From: JBMOLL01 sp049325415
Lineage (GTDB): Bacteria > Bacteroidota > Bacteroidia > Bacteroidales > GCA-2748055
Assembly: GCA_049325415.1 (NCBI GenBank)
Contig: JBMOLL010000064.1
Location: 1-64,000, forward strand
Direction: 5' to 3'
Length of the DNA: 64,000 nt
The number at the start of each line of letters is the position of its first letter. Within the stretch, counting starts at the first letter, position 1. A model generated the notes under the pieces. The model was not told the DNA's origin and did no database searches. It was given only the letters and a program-made list of their open reading frames with translations. The position numbers and the translations under genes are program-made. Positions 1-9,157 of the stretch are shown here, one piece after another.

Positions 1-1450
1 CAGGAAAATCAGATATCAGGTTGTCTGCCTTAAAGCTTTTCCAGGTACCATCGGTTTTTAGTACCGATATGGGTTCGGACACCCCGGTATTGGTCATCCA
101 GATATTACCCTGCTTATCCCGTGCCAGTCCACCGACCCTGACATAATTCTCTCCCGTTATAATATTCTGCAAAGAGCTGTTAAATTCATTGAATACATTT
201 ACGATCTCATTATCCCTGAATTCGAGCAGGCCATAACCCCAGGATGCAGCATAAAGATGGCCTTTCTCCAGCGGGTCTGCAACTACAGCAATCAGATCAC
301 GATACTCAGAGGTATAGCTGGATTTCCAGTAATTCTGTGTAAAAGTAAAAAGCTGCGCCATTCTGAAAAGATTGTTCCACAGCGTGGTTATGCCTCCTCC
401 CACAGCATAAAGGTCCCCATTGGAAGAGACCATATCAAAAACATTTGAACTATAAGGGCCATTTGGAGTGTAGCTTTGAGGGCTGTCATCTTCTTCATGG
501 ACCAGTCCTTCACCGTAATCAGCAATCCAGAAATTCAGGTCGGAATCAATATCTGCCGAAAGGGGCTTTTTGGTGTAGAACTGCCTTATAACCAGCATGT
601 TTTCAGAAATCAGGTCGGTCTTCGAATCTTCCACGAGAATTAAAAAATTTCCGGAAATTTTCATCTCATTACACGCTGTACCGGTGAAACCGCTGAAATC
701 GGACCAACCGGAACCGGACGATACCAGGACCCGGTCCTGCAAACCTGCCGGATCACTATAGCCGGCGAAGAGAGTTCCATTGAACCAGGCAATTTCTCCG
801 AAAGCCTGATTACTTTCAGGAATATCTTCGAGGCGTTCCCAGGTATTATAATCTATCAGGAAAGGGTCATCAACCGGTGCCTTCCGGACGCCCTTATCCG
901 TAGCTGCATATAGAAATTCACCGTCGGAAGTTGTCTGATTAACCTTGAGCGAAGTACCCTGATCCCCTATAAAGTATGTGTCTTTAATTTCCAGACGGTC
1001 GAGGTTCAATACCACTATACCGAAACCACACGACAGGTAAGCAAGATTGTCAAAGAAAAAAATATCATAAACGGATTTATCACCGGGAATCTGCTTTTTC
1101 ATGATATCCGGAATATTAGTAATCCCGTTATCAGTAATCAGATCAAGATTTGCATTTTCATAGGCGAGGATCAGCAGTTTCCTATCCGGATTATAGTTCA
1201 TGGCGCTGACCCCGTTATCTGATAAGCTGTCGATTTTCGAAACCGTATTCAGGCTGTTATCGAGCAGATCATAGTAAAACAGTCCTCCGAGAGCTGAGCA
1301 GTAAACCTTGTTCTCGGTTTTTACCACTTTCATACAACGTCCGTAGGGCAGATGTGTGCTCCACTGCCCCAGGGCTTTCTGAGCCTCCAGTGACGGAATC
1401 AGAATAAAAAGCAAAGCAATTCCTGCAACAAGCGATTTAGTTCCTTTCAT
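1..1450 (-). CDS. porZ: PorZ-like T9SS beta-propeller protein (partial, 3' end outside window)
   Basis: Only the N-terminal ~483 codons are visible; the gene runs off the left edge. ATG at 1450-1448 opens a signal peptide (MKGTKSLVAGIALLFILIPS) followed by LEAQ. The mature start, with WSTHLPYGRCMKVV and then GGLFYYDLLDNSL, matches my memory of PorZ, in which two beta-propellers are stacked. A two-component-regulator-type propeller blade motif (DKQGNIWMTN) lies near the edge. PorZ is known as a surface component of the type IX secretion attachment complex (with PorU, PorV, PorQ), which joins cargo to A-LPS. The C-terminal sorting domain expected for PorZ lies outside the window and cannot be checked. 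It points to a working T9SS elsewhere in the genome. Alternative: another secreted propeller protein of the same family. Confidence 0.82.
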   Translation of the reverse strand, partial: MKGTKSLVAGIALLFILIPSLEAQKALGQWSTHLPYGRCMKVVKTENKVYCSALGGLFYYDLLDNSLNTVSKIDSLSDNGVSAMNYNPDRKLLILAYENANLDLITDNGITNIPDIMKKQIPGDKSVYDIFFFDNLAYLSCGFGIVVLNLDRLEIKDTYFIGDQGTSLKVNQTTSDGEFLYAATDKGVRKAPVDDPFLIDYNTWERLEDIPESNQAFGEIAWFNGTLFAGYSDPAGLQDRVLVSSGSGWSDFSGFTGTACNEMKISGNFLILVEDSKTDLISENMLVIRQFYTKKPLSADIDSDLNFWIADYGEGLVHEEDDSPQSYTPNGPYSSNVFDMVSSNGDLYAVGGGITTLWNNLFRMAQLFTFTQNYWKSSYTSEYRDLIAVVADPLEKGHLYAASWGYGLLEFRDNEIVNVFNEFNSSLQNIITGENYVRVGGLARDKQGNIWMTNTGVSEPISVLKTDGTWKSFKADNLISDFP

Positions 1451-1492
1451 CCTGATTATTTTTACTATATACGGAATTTAACTGAAGTTATT

Positions 1493-2110
1493 TTATTCCC
1501 GTGTTTCAAATGAAGCGGATTTGAGAAAGGCAACCAGGCTCTCCACGGCTTTTGCCCGGTGGCTGATTTGATTTTTCCTGTCCAGACTCATTTCCGCAAA
1601 GGATAGCTTGTAGCCTTCAGGCTGAAAAATCGGATCGTAGCCAAATCCCATCATACCTGTGGGATTTTCGAGAATGGTCCCTTTAACGATCCCTTCAAAG
1701 TAATGAGGTGTTCCCCCGACAATCAGACAAATAACTGTTCTGAACTGCGCCGACCGGTCGGAAGTCCCTTGAAGCAACTCCAGTAACTTACGAATGTTCC
1801 CCGCTGTGACCTCCATTTCCGGGTATGCAGGAAAACCTGTTCTTGAAAACCGGGCTGAATAAACTCCCGGCGCGCCACCGAGAGCCTTAACTTCCAGGCC
1901 TGTGTCATCGGCAAAACAGTCACACCCGGTTTTATCAAAAATATATTTTGCTTTCTGAAAGGCATTTTCCTTCAGTGTTTCATGGTCCTCCGGAATCTCT
2001 TCACTTATGCCTGATTCCTCCAGCCCCCTGATTGAAAACTCCGGGTAAAGGATTTCCCTGATCTCCTCAAGCTTGTGAAGATTATTCGTCGCAAAAATCA
2101 GTTCATTCAT
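1493..2110 (-). CDS. rdgB: RdgB/HAM1 non-canonical purine NTP pyrophosphatase
   Basis: Hydrolyses dITP, XTP and ITP to the monophosphates, cleaning the nucleotide pool. The 205-residue protein has the family hallmarks in order: ATNNLHKLEEI at the N-terminus (nucleotide contact), FADDTGLEVKALGGAPGVYSAR (split here as FADDTGLEV and GAPGVYSARF, catalytic Asp region), GFGYDPIF, and SHRAKAVESL at the end. I chose ATG at 2110 because the product then begins directly with MNELIFATNN, as in relatives. An upstream in-frame ATG at 2137 would add nine residues encoded within a terminator hairpin. Usp lies upstream on the same strand, separated by that hairpin. Length is normal for the family. Confidence 0.93.
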   Translation of the reverse strand: MNELIFATNNLHKLEEIREILYPEFSIRGLEESGISEEIPEDHETLKENAFQKAKYIFDKTGCDCFADDTGLEVKALGGAPGVYSARFSRTGFPAYPEMEVTAGNIRKLLELLQGTSDRSAQFRTVICLIVGGTPHYFEGIVKGTILENPTGMMGFGYDPIFQPEGYKLSFAEMSLDRKNQISHRAKAVESLVAFLKSASFETRE

Positions 2111-2117
2111 AGCCTGT

Positions 2118-2164
2118 AAAAAAAGAAACAGTCTCATTCGGCACCGCAGGTCGGAATGAGACTG
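2118..2164 (-). terminator. Intrinsic terminator between usp and rdgB
   Basis: On the minus strand an 11-bp perfect stem (arms 2164-2154 and 2139-2129, 14-nt loop) is followed at once by a T-rich tract (2128-2118). It starts 28 nt after the usp stop codon and ends 8 nt before the rdgB ATG, so it should end usp transcripts. It also sits in the rdgB leader if that gene is transcribed from the -7-like element at 2173-2166. Confidence 0.7.
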
Positions 2165-2165
2165 T

Positions 2166-2173
2166 CAAAGATA
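2166..2173 (-). promoter_or_regulatory. Possible -7 element upstream of rdgB
   Basis: The minus strand reads TATCTTTG, an exact match to the Bacteroidota -7 consensus TAnnTTTG. It is half of a palindrome (AAAGATA-GG-TATCTTT, 2167-2182). No TTTG/TTG lies 19-21 nt upstream, so support is weak. If used, transcripts would begin right at the terminator hairpin. Confidence 0.3.
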
Positions 2174-2191
2174 GGTATCTTTATTTCAATT

Positions 2192-3028
2192 TCAGCCTCC
2201 GGATGCACGGAAACCACCGCTAAGCTTCAGGGGTTTGGGGTTAACACAGAGTACCGGGATTGCATATTTATTGGCTATTATAAACTGTTCCGGTGCCCCG
2301 AAGGTATAATGGAAGAAATTGATGCCTCTAGTAGTCATTACCATGATCATATCCACATTTTTCTCTTTGGCATAATCGGCAACCTCAAATTTGAAAGGCT
2401 GTTTTCCCTCGACTGAAGCTACCTCATAATCAACATCGTGACTTTTTAAGAAGGATTCAATATACTTCAGGTTGGATGAAACCTTTCTTTTAAAACCTGA
2501 ATCTTTAACAGCAGGTTTAAGGATCGTGAACTTGGCTCCGAAGTTCCTTGCGAGGTAATAGATATAATTTGCTTTTTCCTTGTTCTCGGTCCTGAAATCG
2601 ATCGGCAGAAGAATATTGGTAACCGTATTCCTGTCGGGCTTATCCTGCACAACAAGGAAGGGTATCCTTGAAGATACGACCACTTTCAGGGCACGGCTTC
2701 CAAAGAGCTTCTGAGCCCCTTTCATGCCATGTGTGCCCATAATGATCATTTCCGCCTTATGAACCTTGGCTGCCTCGCCAATAGTGTTAAAAATGTTCCC
2801 TGTCATAATAACAAAGGATGCCTTTTTCCCGTGTTCAACAGCAAGCCTGCCGACACTCTCTTCCATCTGCTTTTCTCTTTCAGCCCGGCTCTTTTCCTCG
2901 GGGATGATATGCAACAACAAAATCTCTCTGTTTAGCGACCCGGCAAAATGCAGTGCATGAAGAAAAGCGTTCTCTGCAACAGGCGAAAAATCCCAGGGTA
3001 CAATAATTGGCCGATCGATCTTTTCCAT
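2192..3028 (-). CDS. Universal stress protein, two tandem Usp domains
   Basis: Cytoplasmic protein of 278 residues made of two Usp (alpha/beta, HUP-like) domains. Domain 1 (about residues 5-152) starts with PIIVPWDFSPVAENAF and carries the ATP-binding-type glycine pattern GTHGMKGAQKLFGSRA. Domain 2 (about 158-270) keeps the fold outline (NILLPIDF near its start, IPVLCVNP at its end), but its equivalent loop (TTRGINFFHYTFGAPE) lacks the canonical glycine motif and probably does not bind ATP. Tandem Usp proteins are common in Bacteroidota and are linked to stress and starvation, with mechanism usually unknown. It is divergent from the cyclase gene at 3124, with only 95 bp between them. Confidence 0.9.
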   Translation of the reverse strand: MEKIDRPIIVPWDFSPVAENAFLHALHFAGSLNREILLLHIIPEEKSRAEREKQMEESVGRLAVEHGKKASFVIMTGNIFNTIGEAAKVHKAEMIIMGTHGMKGAQKLFGSRALKVVVSSRIPFLVVQDKPDRNTVTNILLPIDFRTENKEKANYIYYLARNFGAKFTILKPAVKDSGFKRKVSSNLKYIESFLKSHDVDYEVASVEGKQPFKFEVADYAKEKNVDMIMVMTTRGINFFHYTFGAPEQFIIANKYAIPVLCVNPKPLKLSGGFRASGG

Positions 3029-3123
3029 AAATTTCGAGTTCTAAATAATATTAACCAGTTATGAAATAAAATCCTAAATTTGATTCTTGTTGCCGAAAAT
3101 ATCCGAAATTGACTACCCAAGTT

Positions 3124-6100
3124 ATGAATTTATTTCTCAAGTCATACTATAAATGCTTGATTTTTTTTCTGTTCATAACGGTCGAAGCCTCTGCATTATC
3201 AAGTACTTCAACAGATTCCGTCCTCTTTTATACCCCCTTTGTTGAGGAAATAGAAATTCCCTTTGAACCGGATAATCTGCCTTTTCTATCGCTATTTGTC
3301 GATGGTGAAGGGGTTATTTACCTTGGACGGGAGAATTCTCTCTTCATCGTGACTGGCCAGAAGACACTTCGTTACAATCTTCCCGGACCAGTTTTTCTCA
3401 CTGCCGATGACAATGATTCTGTCTACTACACCTGTGACAATGATTTTGGAAAAATCCAAACGGATGAAAACAGGAATTTCTCCCTTAAAAGTATAGCTGC
3501 CTCATGCAGCGATGCGCCTCCTGGATTTCGTCCTACAGGAATTTGTTTCAAGGATACAAGCTTATTTGTAAGCTCCTCCCGGGAAATCTATTGTTACAAC
3601 GGCCGGAACCTGGCTACATTTCGTTTTGACCTGCCCGTCGGTTTGTTTTTCAGGGACAGGCAGGATCTGTATGTCTGTTCCGGGCCAAAAGATATTTTCA
3701 GGTGGACAGGCAAGGATTTCCGGAAACTTTCCTTCGAAAAGGACAGACCCGATGGATCTATTGTCAGGATCAGTGGAAACAACGACAACCTGTTCATAAT
3801 CAGTCGTGATGGCTTAAAACGACATTATTTCCTGAGAGGTGAGAAACTCTACCTGCACGACGAAATCAGGATCTCTCCTTCGGAATTGTTGGCCTCAGCT
3901 TCCCCGGAGTCGCGCTTCCGATACAGGATCATGCCGGGTAAGGGGATGTATATTGCCGACCGGGAGGAAAGAGGAAAGTACTTTCTCGGGCCTTCCCAGG
4001 GATTTACCTTCACCGACTTTATTTCATGCCTGGAAGATAAAAATGCCAATCTCTGGCTCCTGCTGAATCACGGTCTTTATAAAATGGAGAATCCCTCAGT
4101 ATTTGCCCGGCTCGAATTTCAGAAGAACATTACCGGCAGGATAAACGCCACGAAAATTTTCCAGGACAAGCTTTTCGTTGCAGGAAGCAATGGCCTCTTC
4201 CTTCTTGAACCCGGCAAAAACTCCCCACCTGAACTCATAAAGCTTTCCGGGTCTGCCAGTGAAGATATCTTCCTTCTTGAATCCTCCGGTAAACGGCTTT
4301 TTGCTGCCGGAAACCTTCATTTATACAGCTACGAGGATAATCTTTTGTCGCTCATGGATTCAGGGCAGTATTACCAGCTTCTCCCTGTGAATGAAGATAC
4401 CCTTTTAACCATTGGAAAAGAAGGCCTGGTCGGCTATCAGCGTCTTTCGGGAAAGAATATCTGGCAAAGCACTCCCGTCGATCCCTTGCTGGTTTCCGTT
4501 CATTCGTCCTGTAATTTTAGTCATTCGCTCTGGATGGTATCCGAAAACAACCAAATCCTCAGGACGGAATATAAACACTTTTCCTATCCGCCCGAACCCC
4601 TTGCCTCTTTCAGGGATAACGTAATTTTAAAGCTTTCAGGAGATCGGCTTTATGCTTTTACCGGTGATTCCGTTTTCAGATATGATGAGGCCGGTGAGCG
4701 TTTTATTGTTGACAGGTTTACCGACAACCTGTCCCTTCTGGGCCACTCCGGACTGAGCTTTTCCGGAAGTAGCGACAGCACTGCCTGGCTTGTGGTCAAC
4801 AGAGACGGGAAGTCTTCCCTCTGGTGCCTAAATGGTATTGCCTCCGGTTCCTCCTCTCTGGTTTATCCCTTTGCTTCTGAAATAAAAGAGATTACGGGGA
4901 TAGGTGTAATTGGGGATTTTTTATTTGTGACGGATGATCAGTCGGTTCATAGGCTGAATCTTAATGCAAGGAAAGACAGGAATCCGGCTGCCCCGGGGAT
5001 CTGTATATCCAGCCGGGGCGTAAACCGGTTCACCTCCGGAAATGTTCAGGTGAATACTTCCGATTGGAAAAAATACAAATCTTTCGTCAGGCTGAGGTAT
5101 CGGGACCGGAACTTCACCGTGTCTGTCTGCCCTGAAAACCACATTACCGGAAACAGGTATTCAATCCGTTACCGGATCACCCCGCACATGGAGCAGTGGA
5201 GCGGATGGGAGTCCGGTTCAGCTTTCCAGGTTTCCGGCTTAAAATCCGGTAAGTTTCTTCTGGAGGTTCAACAGGTCGACGAATTCGGAAGGGTTTCCGG
5301 TTCCACGGCTGTTCCCTTCGCGGTTAGGGTCCCGCTGTTCCGCCACTGGCTGTCGTATGTCGCCTACCTACTCCTGCTTGTCGTTCTGATCTTTCTGATT
5401 AATAAATGGCGGCTTTTCAGTATCCACAAAATGGAAACAAGAGCCGAGGAAAAAGTAAAGGATCAGATCGATGAACTGGTAAGGGAAAAGGAAAAATCAG
5501 ATAAGCTGGTTGCCGATATGTTTCCTAAAACTACGGCGGAAGAACTGAAATCCAGTGGAAGGGCAAAGTGGGACAAATACGAAATGGCAACGGTTCTTTT
5601 TTCTGATATTCAGGGATTTACCAAAATTGCTGAACACATGAACCCTGAATTGCTCATTGATGAACTTGATAAGTTCTTTTTCCATTTCGATTCCGTGGTA
5701 GATAAATTCAATATCGAAAAGATCAAGACCATCGGTGATGCCTATATGGCCGCCGGAGGAATTCCGGAAAAAAATTCAACAAATCCCGTGGAAGTGGTGC
5801 TGGCTGCCCTTGAAATGCAGCAATATATGCATGAACTCAAAAAATCAAATACCGATATCTGGGACCTCAGGATCGGGATTCATACCGGGCCGGTTATTGC
5901 CGGAGTGGTTGGTCATAAAAAACTTTCCTATGACATATGGGGTGATACCGTCAACACCGCCTCTCGAATGGAATCTTCAGGGATTGCCGGAAAGGTCAAT
6001 ATTTCGGGAACCACTTACTCACTGGTAAAAAACTATTTTATCTGTGAATACCGCGGAAAACTTCCCGTAAAGTATAAAGGGAACATCGACATGTATTTTG

Positions 6101-6759
6101 TGAACGGACTCCGACCGGAGCTTACGGTCGACCTGGCCGGAATTCCGAATAAACGATTCAGTATCCTTTTACAGACCCTGCGCCTGAACGACCTGGAAGA
6201 AAAAATCTTTGAAACATATCTGGAGCCCTTCGACTATAAGTTTCATTTTCACCGCACTCCTTATTTTATAAAATTCCTGGATCAGATCAGGCTGCTTTGC
6301 CGTGCCGAGGAACTGAATGAGGAAGATACGCTGATCTGTCTGACATCGGGCCTGCTTCTTTATTCAGGCCTTTCACAGACCTATGACAATTTTGAAAACC
6401 GGTCGGTGATCATCGCACGGGAATTATTACCCTCATTCCGCTACAGCGACAAACAGATCGATGTGGTTGTAAACACCATCCTGGGCGCCAAGTATCCCTT
6501 TGACCCCAGAAACATTAAGGAGAAAATTCTCATCGATGCAAAAATGGAATACCTCAGCCGACCGGATCTTCCGGAGATTATGAAACAACTATTCCTGGAA
6601 GCCCGTGAAAATGGTTTTAAATCAGAATTTGGGGAATGGAAAGCAGGCCAGATCAAATTATTACGGGAATTCTCCTATTTCACACTGGCCTCACGACGTC
6701 TGCGGGAGATCCAGGCCGACGAACAGATCAGGATCCTTGAAAGTCAGAACTGGTCCTAA
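3124..6759 (+). CDS. Membrane adenylate cyclase with propeller/Y_Y_Y ectodomain and degenerate HD domain
   Basis: Predicted 1211-residue sensor cyclase. I start it at ATG 3124 (MNLFLKSYYKCLIFFLFIT, signal peptide); the frame is open from a TTG 15 bases upstream. Order: periplasmic beta-propeller (about 30-640, with a reg_prop blade DKNANLWLLLNHGLYKME), Y_Y_Y-like domain (about 650-735), one membrane helix (about 745-762), short coiled coil, class III cyclase (about 815-1000), and an HD-like tail (about 1020-1190). Metal ligands D828 (FSDIQGF) and D872 (IKTIGDAYM) are present. So are the ATP-selecting pair K868 and D937 (YDIWG) and the transition-state residues N944 and R948 (NTASRM). This argues for cAMP rather than cGMP. 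The HD-like tail has YS (1080-1081) where the His-Asp dyad should be, so it is probably not a phosphohydrolase. Confidence 0.88.
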   Translation: MNLFLKSYYKCLIFFLFITVEASALSSTSTDSVLFYTPFVEEIEIPFEPDNLPFLSLFVDGEGVIYLGRENSLFIVTGQKTLRYNLPGPVFLTADDNDSVYYTCDNDFGKIQTDENRNFSLKSIAASCSDAPPGFRPTGICFKDTSLFVSSSREIYCYNGRNLATFRFDLPVGLFFRDRQDLYVCSGPKDIFRWTGKDFRKLSFEKDRPDGSIVRISGNNDNLFIISRDGLKRHYFLRGEKLYLHDEIRISPSELLASASPESRFRYRIMPGKGMYIADREERGKYFLGPSQGFTFTDFISCLEDKNANLWLLLNHGLYKMENPSVFARLEFQKNITGRINATKIFQDKLFVAGSNGLFLLEPGKNSPPELIKLSGSASEDIFLLESSGKRLFAAGNLHLYSYEDNLLSLMDSGQYYQLLPVNEDTLLTIGKEGLVGYQRLSGKNIWQSTPVDPLLVSVHSSCNFSHSLWMVSENNQILRTEYKHFSYPPEPLASFRDNVILKLSGDRLYAFTGDSVFRYDEAGERFIVDRFTDNLSLLGHSGLSFSGSSDSTAWLVVNRDGKSSLWCLNGIASGSSSLVYPFASEIKEITGIGVIGDFLFVTDDQSVHRLNLNARKDRNPAAPGICISSRGVNRFTSGNVQVNTSDWKKYKSFVRLRYRDRNFTVSVCPENHITGNRYSIRYRITPHMEQWSGWESGSAFQVSGLKSGKFLLEVQQVDEFGRVSGSTAVPFAVRVPLFRHWLSYVAYLLLLVVLIFLINKWRLFSIHKMETRAEEKVKDQIDELVREKEKSDKLVADMFPKTTAEELKSSGRAKWDKYEMATVLFSDIQGFTKIAEHMNPELLIDELDKFFFHFDSVVDKFNIEKIKTIGDAYMAAGGIPEKNSTNPVEVVLAALEMQQYMHELKKSNTDIWDLRIGIHTGPVIAGVVGHKKLSYDIWGDTVNTASRMESSGIAGKVNISGTTYSLVKNYFICEYRGKLPVKYKGNIDMYFVNGLRPELTVDLAGIPNKRFSILLQTLRLNDLEEKIFETYLEPFDYKFHFHRTPYFIKFLDQIRLLCRAEELNEEDTLICLTSGLLLYSGLSQTYDNFENRSVIIARELLPSFRYSDKQIDVVVNTILGAKYPFDPRNIKEKILIDAKMEYLSRPDLPEIMKQLFLEARENGFKSEFGEWKAGQIKLLREFSYFTLASRRLREIQADEQIRILESQNWS

Positions 6760-6853
6760 ACAGTTTTATATAACATCCCTTCTCTTTTGCCCGGCTGCTT
6801 CTCTTTAACTATTTTTACATGCGTTTTCTATTATTGAATTTAAATTATCAGCT

Positions 6854-7870
6854 ATGAATCTTGACTGGCAAAATCTTGGCTTTGGTTACCGGAAGACCGA
6901 TTATAATATCAGATGTTATTACCGCGACGGTAAATGGGGCGAACTGGAAGTATCCAGTTCCGACAGTGTACCTATACATATTGCAGCAACCTGTTTGCAT
7001 TACGGACAGGAGTCGTTCGAAGGACTGAAGGCCTACAGGGGAAAAGACAACCGAATCCGTCTTTTCCGATGGAAGGAAAACTATAAAAGGATGCGTAATT
7101 CTGCCCAGGGCATTTTGCTGGCAGAAGTTCCTGAAGATATTTTTGAAGCCGCTGTGAAAAAAGCGGTCAGGCTCAATGAACACTTTGTCCCGCCATATGG
7201 AACAGGAGCAACACTTTACATCAGGCCCCTTCTCATTGGAACCGGTGCTGAAATCGGGGTGAAACCTGCAAAGGAATACCTGTTTATGGTATTCGTCATG
7301 CCCGTTGGTCCCTATTTCAAGGAAGGGTTCAAACCTGTCAATATGATGATCTGCCGGGAATTTGACCGCGCTGCACCGCTGGGAACCGGACATATCAAAG
7401 TTGGAGGTAACTATGCAGCCAGCCTGCGTTCGGTGGAAAAAGCCCATAAAGCCGGATATGGCAGCGCACTTTATCTCGACGCCAGGGAAAAAAAATACAT
7501 TGATGAGTGTGGTCCGGCAAACTTCTTTGCCATCAAAGGACAATCCTATATTACACCGGATTCCCATTCGATTCTTCCCTCCATCACCAATATGAGCCTG
7601 ATGGAACTGGCGGCGGATATGGGCATGAAAGTGGAAAAAAGACCTGTTCCCGTTGAGGAATTAAGTGAGATGGATGAAGCAGGTGCCTGCGGAACCGCCG
7701 CGGTCATAACGCCGATCCATAAAATAATGGATGACCAGTTGAACATCGCCTATACCTTCGGGGAAGAAAGTGCTCCGGGACCTGTGACAAGCAAACTCTA
7801 TCATACCCTCACAGGTATCCAGTTTGGTGATATCCCCGACAAATTCGGATGGGTGACCATACTTGACTGA
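6854..7870 (+). CDS. ilvE: Branched-chain amino acid aminotransferase
   Basis: PLP enzyme that makes Leu, Ile and Val from their 2-oxo acids and glutamate (EC 2.6.1.42). The 338-residue length and layout fit the IlvE family of fold-type IV: LHYGQESFEGLKAYRG near the start, RPLLIGTGAEIGVKPA in the middle, the PLP lysine in GHIKVGGNYAASL, and ECGPANFFAIKG with GACGTAAVITPI in the C-terminal half forming the cofactor phosphate site. ATG 6854 gives the usual N-terminus. It stands alone between the cyclase and ftsX, so it is likely monocistronic. Confidence 0.94.
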   Translation: MNLDWQNLGFGYRKTDYNIRCYYRDGKWGELEVSSSDSVPIHIAATCLHYGQESFEGLKAYRGKDNRIRLFRWKENYKRMRNSAQGILLAEVPEDIFEAAVKKAVRLNEHFVPPYGTGATLYIRPLLIGTGAEIGVKPAKEYLFMVFVMPVGPYFKEGFKPVNMMICREFDRAAPLGTGHIKVGGNYAASLRSVEKAHKAGYGSALYLDAREKKYIDECGPANFFAIKGQSYITPDSHSILPSITNMSLMELAADMGMKVEKRPVPVEELSEMDEAGACGTAAVITPIHKIMDDQLNIAYTFGEESAPGPVTSKLYHTLTGIQFGDIPDKFGWVTILD

Positions 7871-7965
7871 TCAAGCCACGGGTTTTTTAAGGTTTTTTAT
7901 TCTTTCAGGGGACAATTTTGTTGCTACGAGCATGGCTTTTGCTGCGGTAAGAACCATGAAAGTAT

Positions 7966-7973
7966 TATCTTTG
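7966..7973 (+). promoter_or_regulatory. -7 element upstream of ftsX
   Basis: TATCTTTG is an exact match to TAnnTTTG and lies 23 nt before the ftsX ATG. A TTTG at 7938-7941 is 24 nt upstream, slightly more than the usual 19-21 spacing. Confidence 0.5.
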
Positions 7974-7995
7974 CCTTCTGATTGAGTTTTTACCC

Positions 7996-8874
7996 ATGAC
8001 AAAAAAGGACCAGGCCAGTTCCGTAAAGAGACTCAGAAGTTCTTTCCTGACCTCGATCATCAGTATTTCACTGGTATTGTTCCTTATCGGGATGGCCGGG
8101 CTTCTGATCCTCAACGGCCGCCGGATCAGCCGGCAGGTCAGGGAAAATATTGGCTTTAACCTGATCTTAAAAACCAACATCAAAGAAGCAGACATTTTCC
8201 AGTTGCAAAAAATCCTGGATGCTAAGACTTACGTCCTTTCAACTGAGTTCATTACAAAGGAAGAAGCGGCCCAGGAGACAGAACAACTGCTTGGAGAAGA
8301 TTTTATTTCCTTTCTGGGCTATAATCCGCTGCCTCCATCGATCAGGCTGCATCTAAAGGCAGAATGGGCCAATCCCGACAGTGTGACCCAGATCGAAAAG
8401 GAACTGGTTCAGTATGAGCCCATCGACGAAGTCTACTATAAAAAGAGCCTCCTCTATGCGCTGAATGAAAACATCCGGCAGATCTCACTGATTATCCTTT
8501 CCTTCAGCCTGCTGCTGCTCCTTATCTCTATCACCCTTATCAATAATACAATCCGCCTGTCGATCTATTCCAAAAGATTTACCATCAACACCATGCAGCT
8601 TGTGGGTGCAACCCGGGGCTTTATTCGCCGGCCCTTCCTGTACAGAAGTGCGGCCAACGGTCTTGCTGGCAGTATTCTTGCGCTTCTCCTGCTTGGTGGA
8701 CTGATCTATGTCTCTGAAGCTGAACTGGAGGGAATGATTACCCTGAAAGACCCGGTCCTGCTTGCGCTGCTTGCGCTGGTGGTTCTGTTCTGCGGCGTAA
8801 TTATCAACTGGGTGTCAACCTTCTTTGCGGTCAATAAATACCTGAAAATCAAAACGGATAAATTATATTTTTAA
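7996..8874 (+). CDS. ftsX: FtsX-like cell division permease
   Basis: Inner-membrane partner of the ATPase FtsE; the complex activates peptidoglycan hydrolases at the septum. The 292-residue protein has the FtsX topology: a first membrane helix (about residues 15-37), a periplasmic domain of about 120 residues, and three further helices (about 158-180, 213-235 and 250-275). The cytoplasmic loop between helices 2 and 3 has SKRFTINTMQLVGATRGFI, the conserved region of FtsX. No ftsE is in the window, which is usual in Bacteroidota. It begins a tight run of rightward genes (11 nt to the next). Confidence 0.9.
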   Translation: MTKKDQASSVKRLRSSFLTSIISISLVLFLIGMAGLLILNGRRISRQVRENIGFNLILKTNIKEADIFQLQKILDAKTYVLSTEFITKEEAAQETEQLLGEDFISFLGYNPLPPSIRLHLKAEWANPDSVTQIEKELVQYEPIDEVYYKKSLLYALNENIRQISLIILSFSLLLLLISITLINNTIRLSIYSKRFTINTMQLVGATRGFIRRPFLYRSAANGLAGSILALLLLGGLIYVSEAELEGMITLKDPVLLALLALVVLFCGVIINWVSTFFAVNKYLKIKTDKLYF

Positions 8875-8885
8875 TATAAGGAAAC

Positions 8886-9146
8886 ATGAACAAAAATAGC
8901 CTTACCGAAAAAGAAGACTTCGCGCTTGGCAAGGAAAACTACCGCTTGCTGATCATTGGTTTTGCCGTGATTATACTTGGCTTTATCCTCATGATCGGTG
9001 GCAAGGCTCCTGATCCTTCCCAGTTTAACGAAAATGAAATATTCAGTTTCAGGAGGGTTACCCTGGCTCCGATGATAGTTCTGGCCGGATTTATTTTCGA
9101 AATCTGGGCTATTATGAAGAAACCCCGTCCTGAAGAAAACAACTGA
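8886..9146 (+). CDS. DUF3098 small membrane protein
   Basis: An 86-residue protein with two membrane helices (about 22-41 and 58-78) and the family core FSFRRVTLAPMIVLAGFI. DUF3098 proteins of unknown function typically follow ftsX in Bacteroidota, and here the gene lies 11 nt after ftsX and 11 nt before uppP. The context suggests a role in envelope growth or division, but nothing in the sequence defines an activity. Confidence 0.85.
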   Translation: MNKNSLTEKEDFALGKENYRLLIIGFAVIILGFILMIGGKAPDPSQFNENEIFSFRRVTLAPMIVLAGFIFEIWAIMKKPRPEENN

Positions 9147-9157
9147 TCTGAAACAAT

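Noticed and set aside
6848..7567. Leftward 239-codon open frame
   Set aside because: Antisense shadow of ilvE, which has all its motifs.
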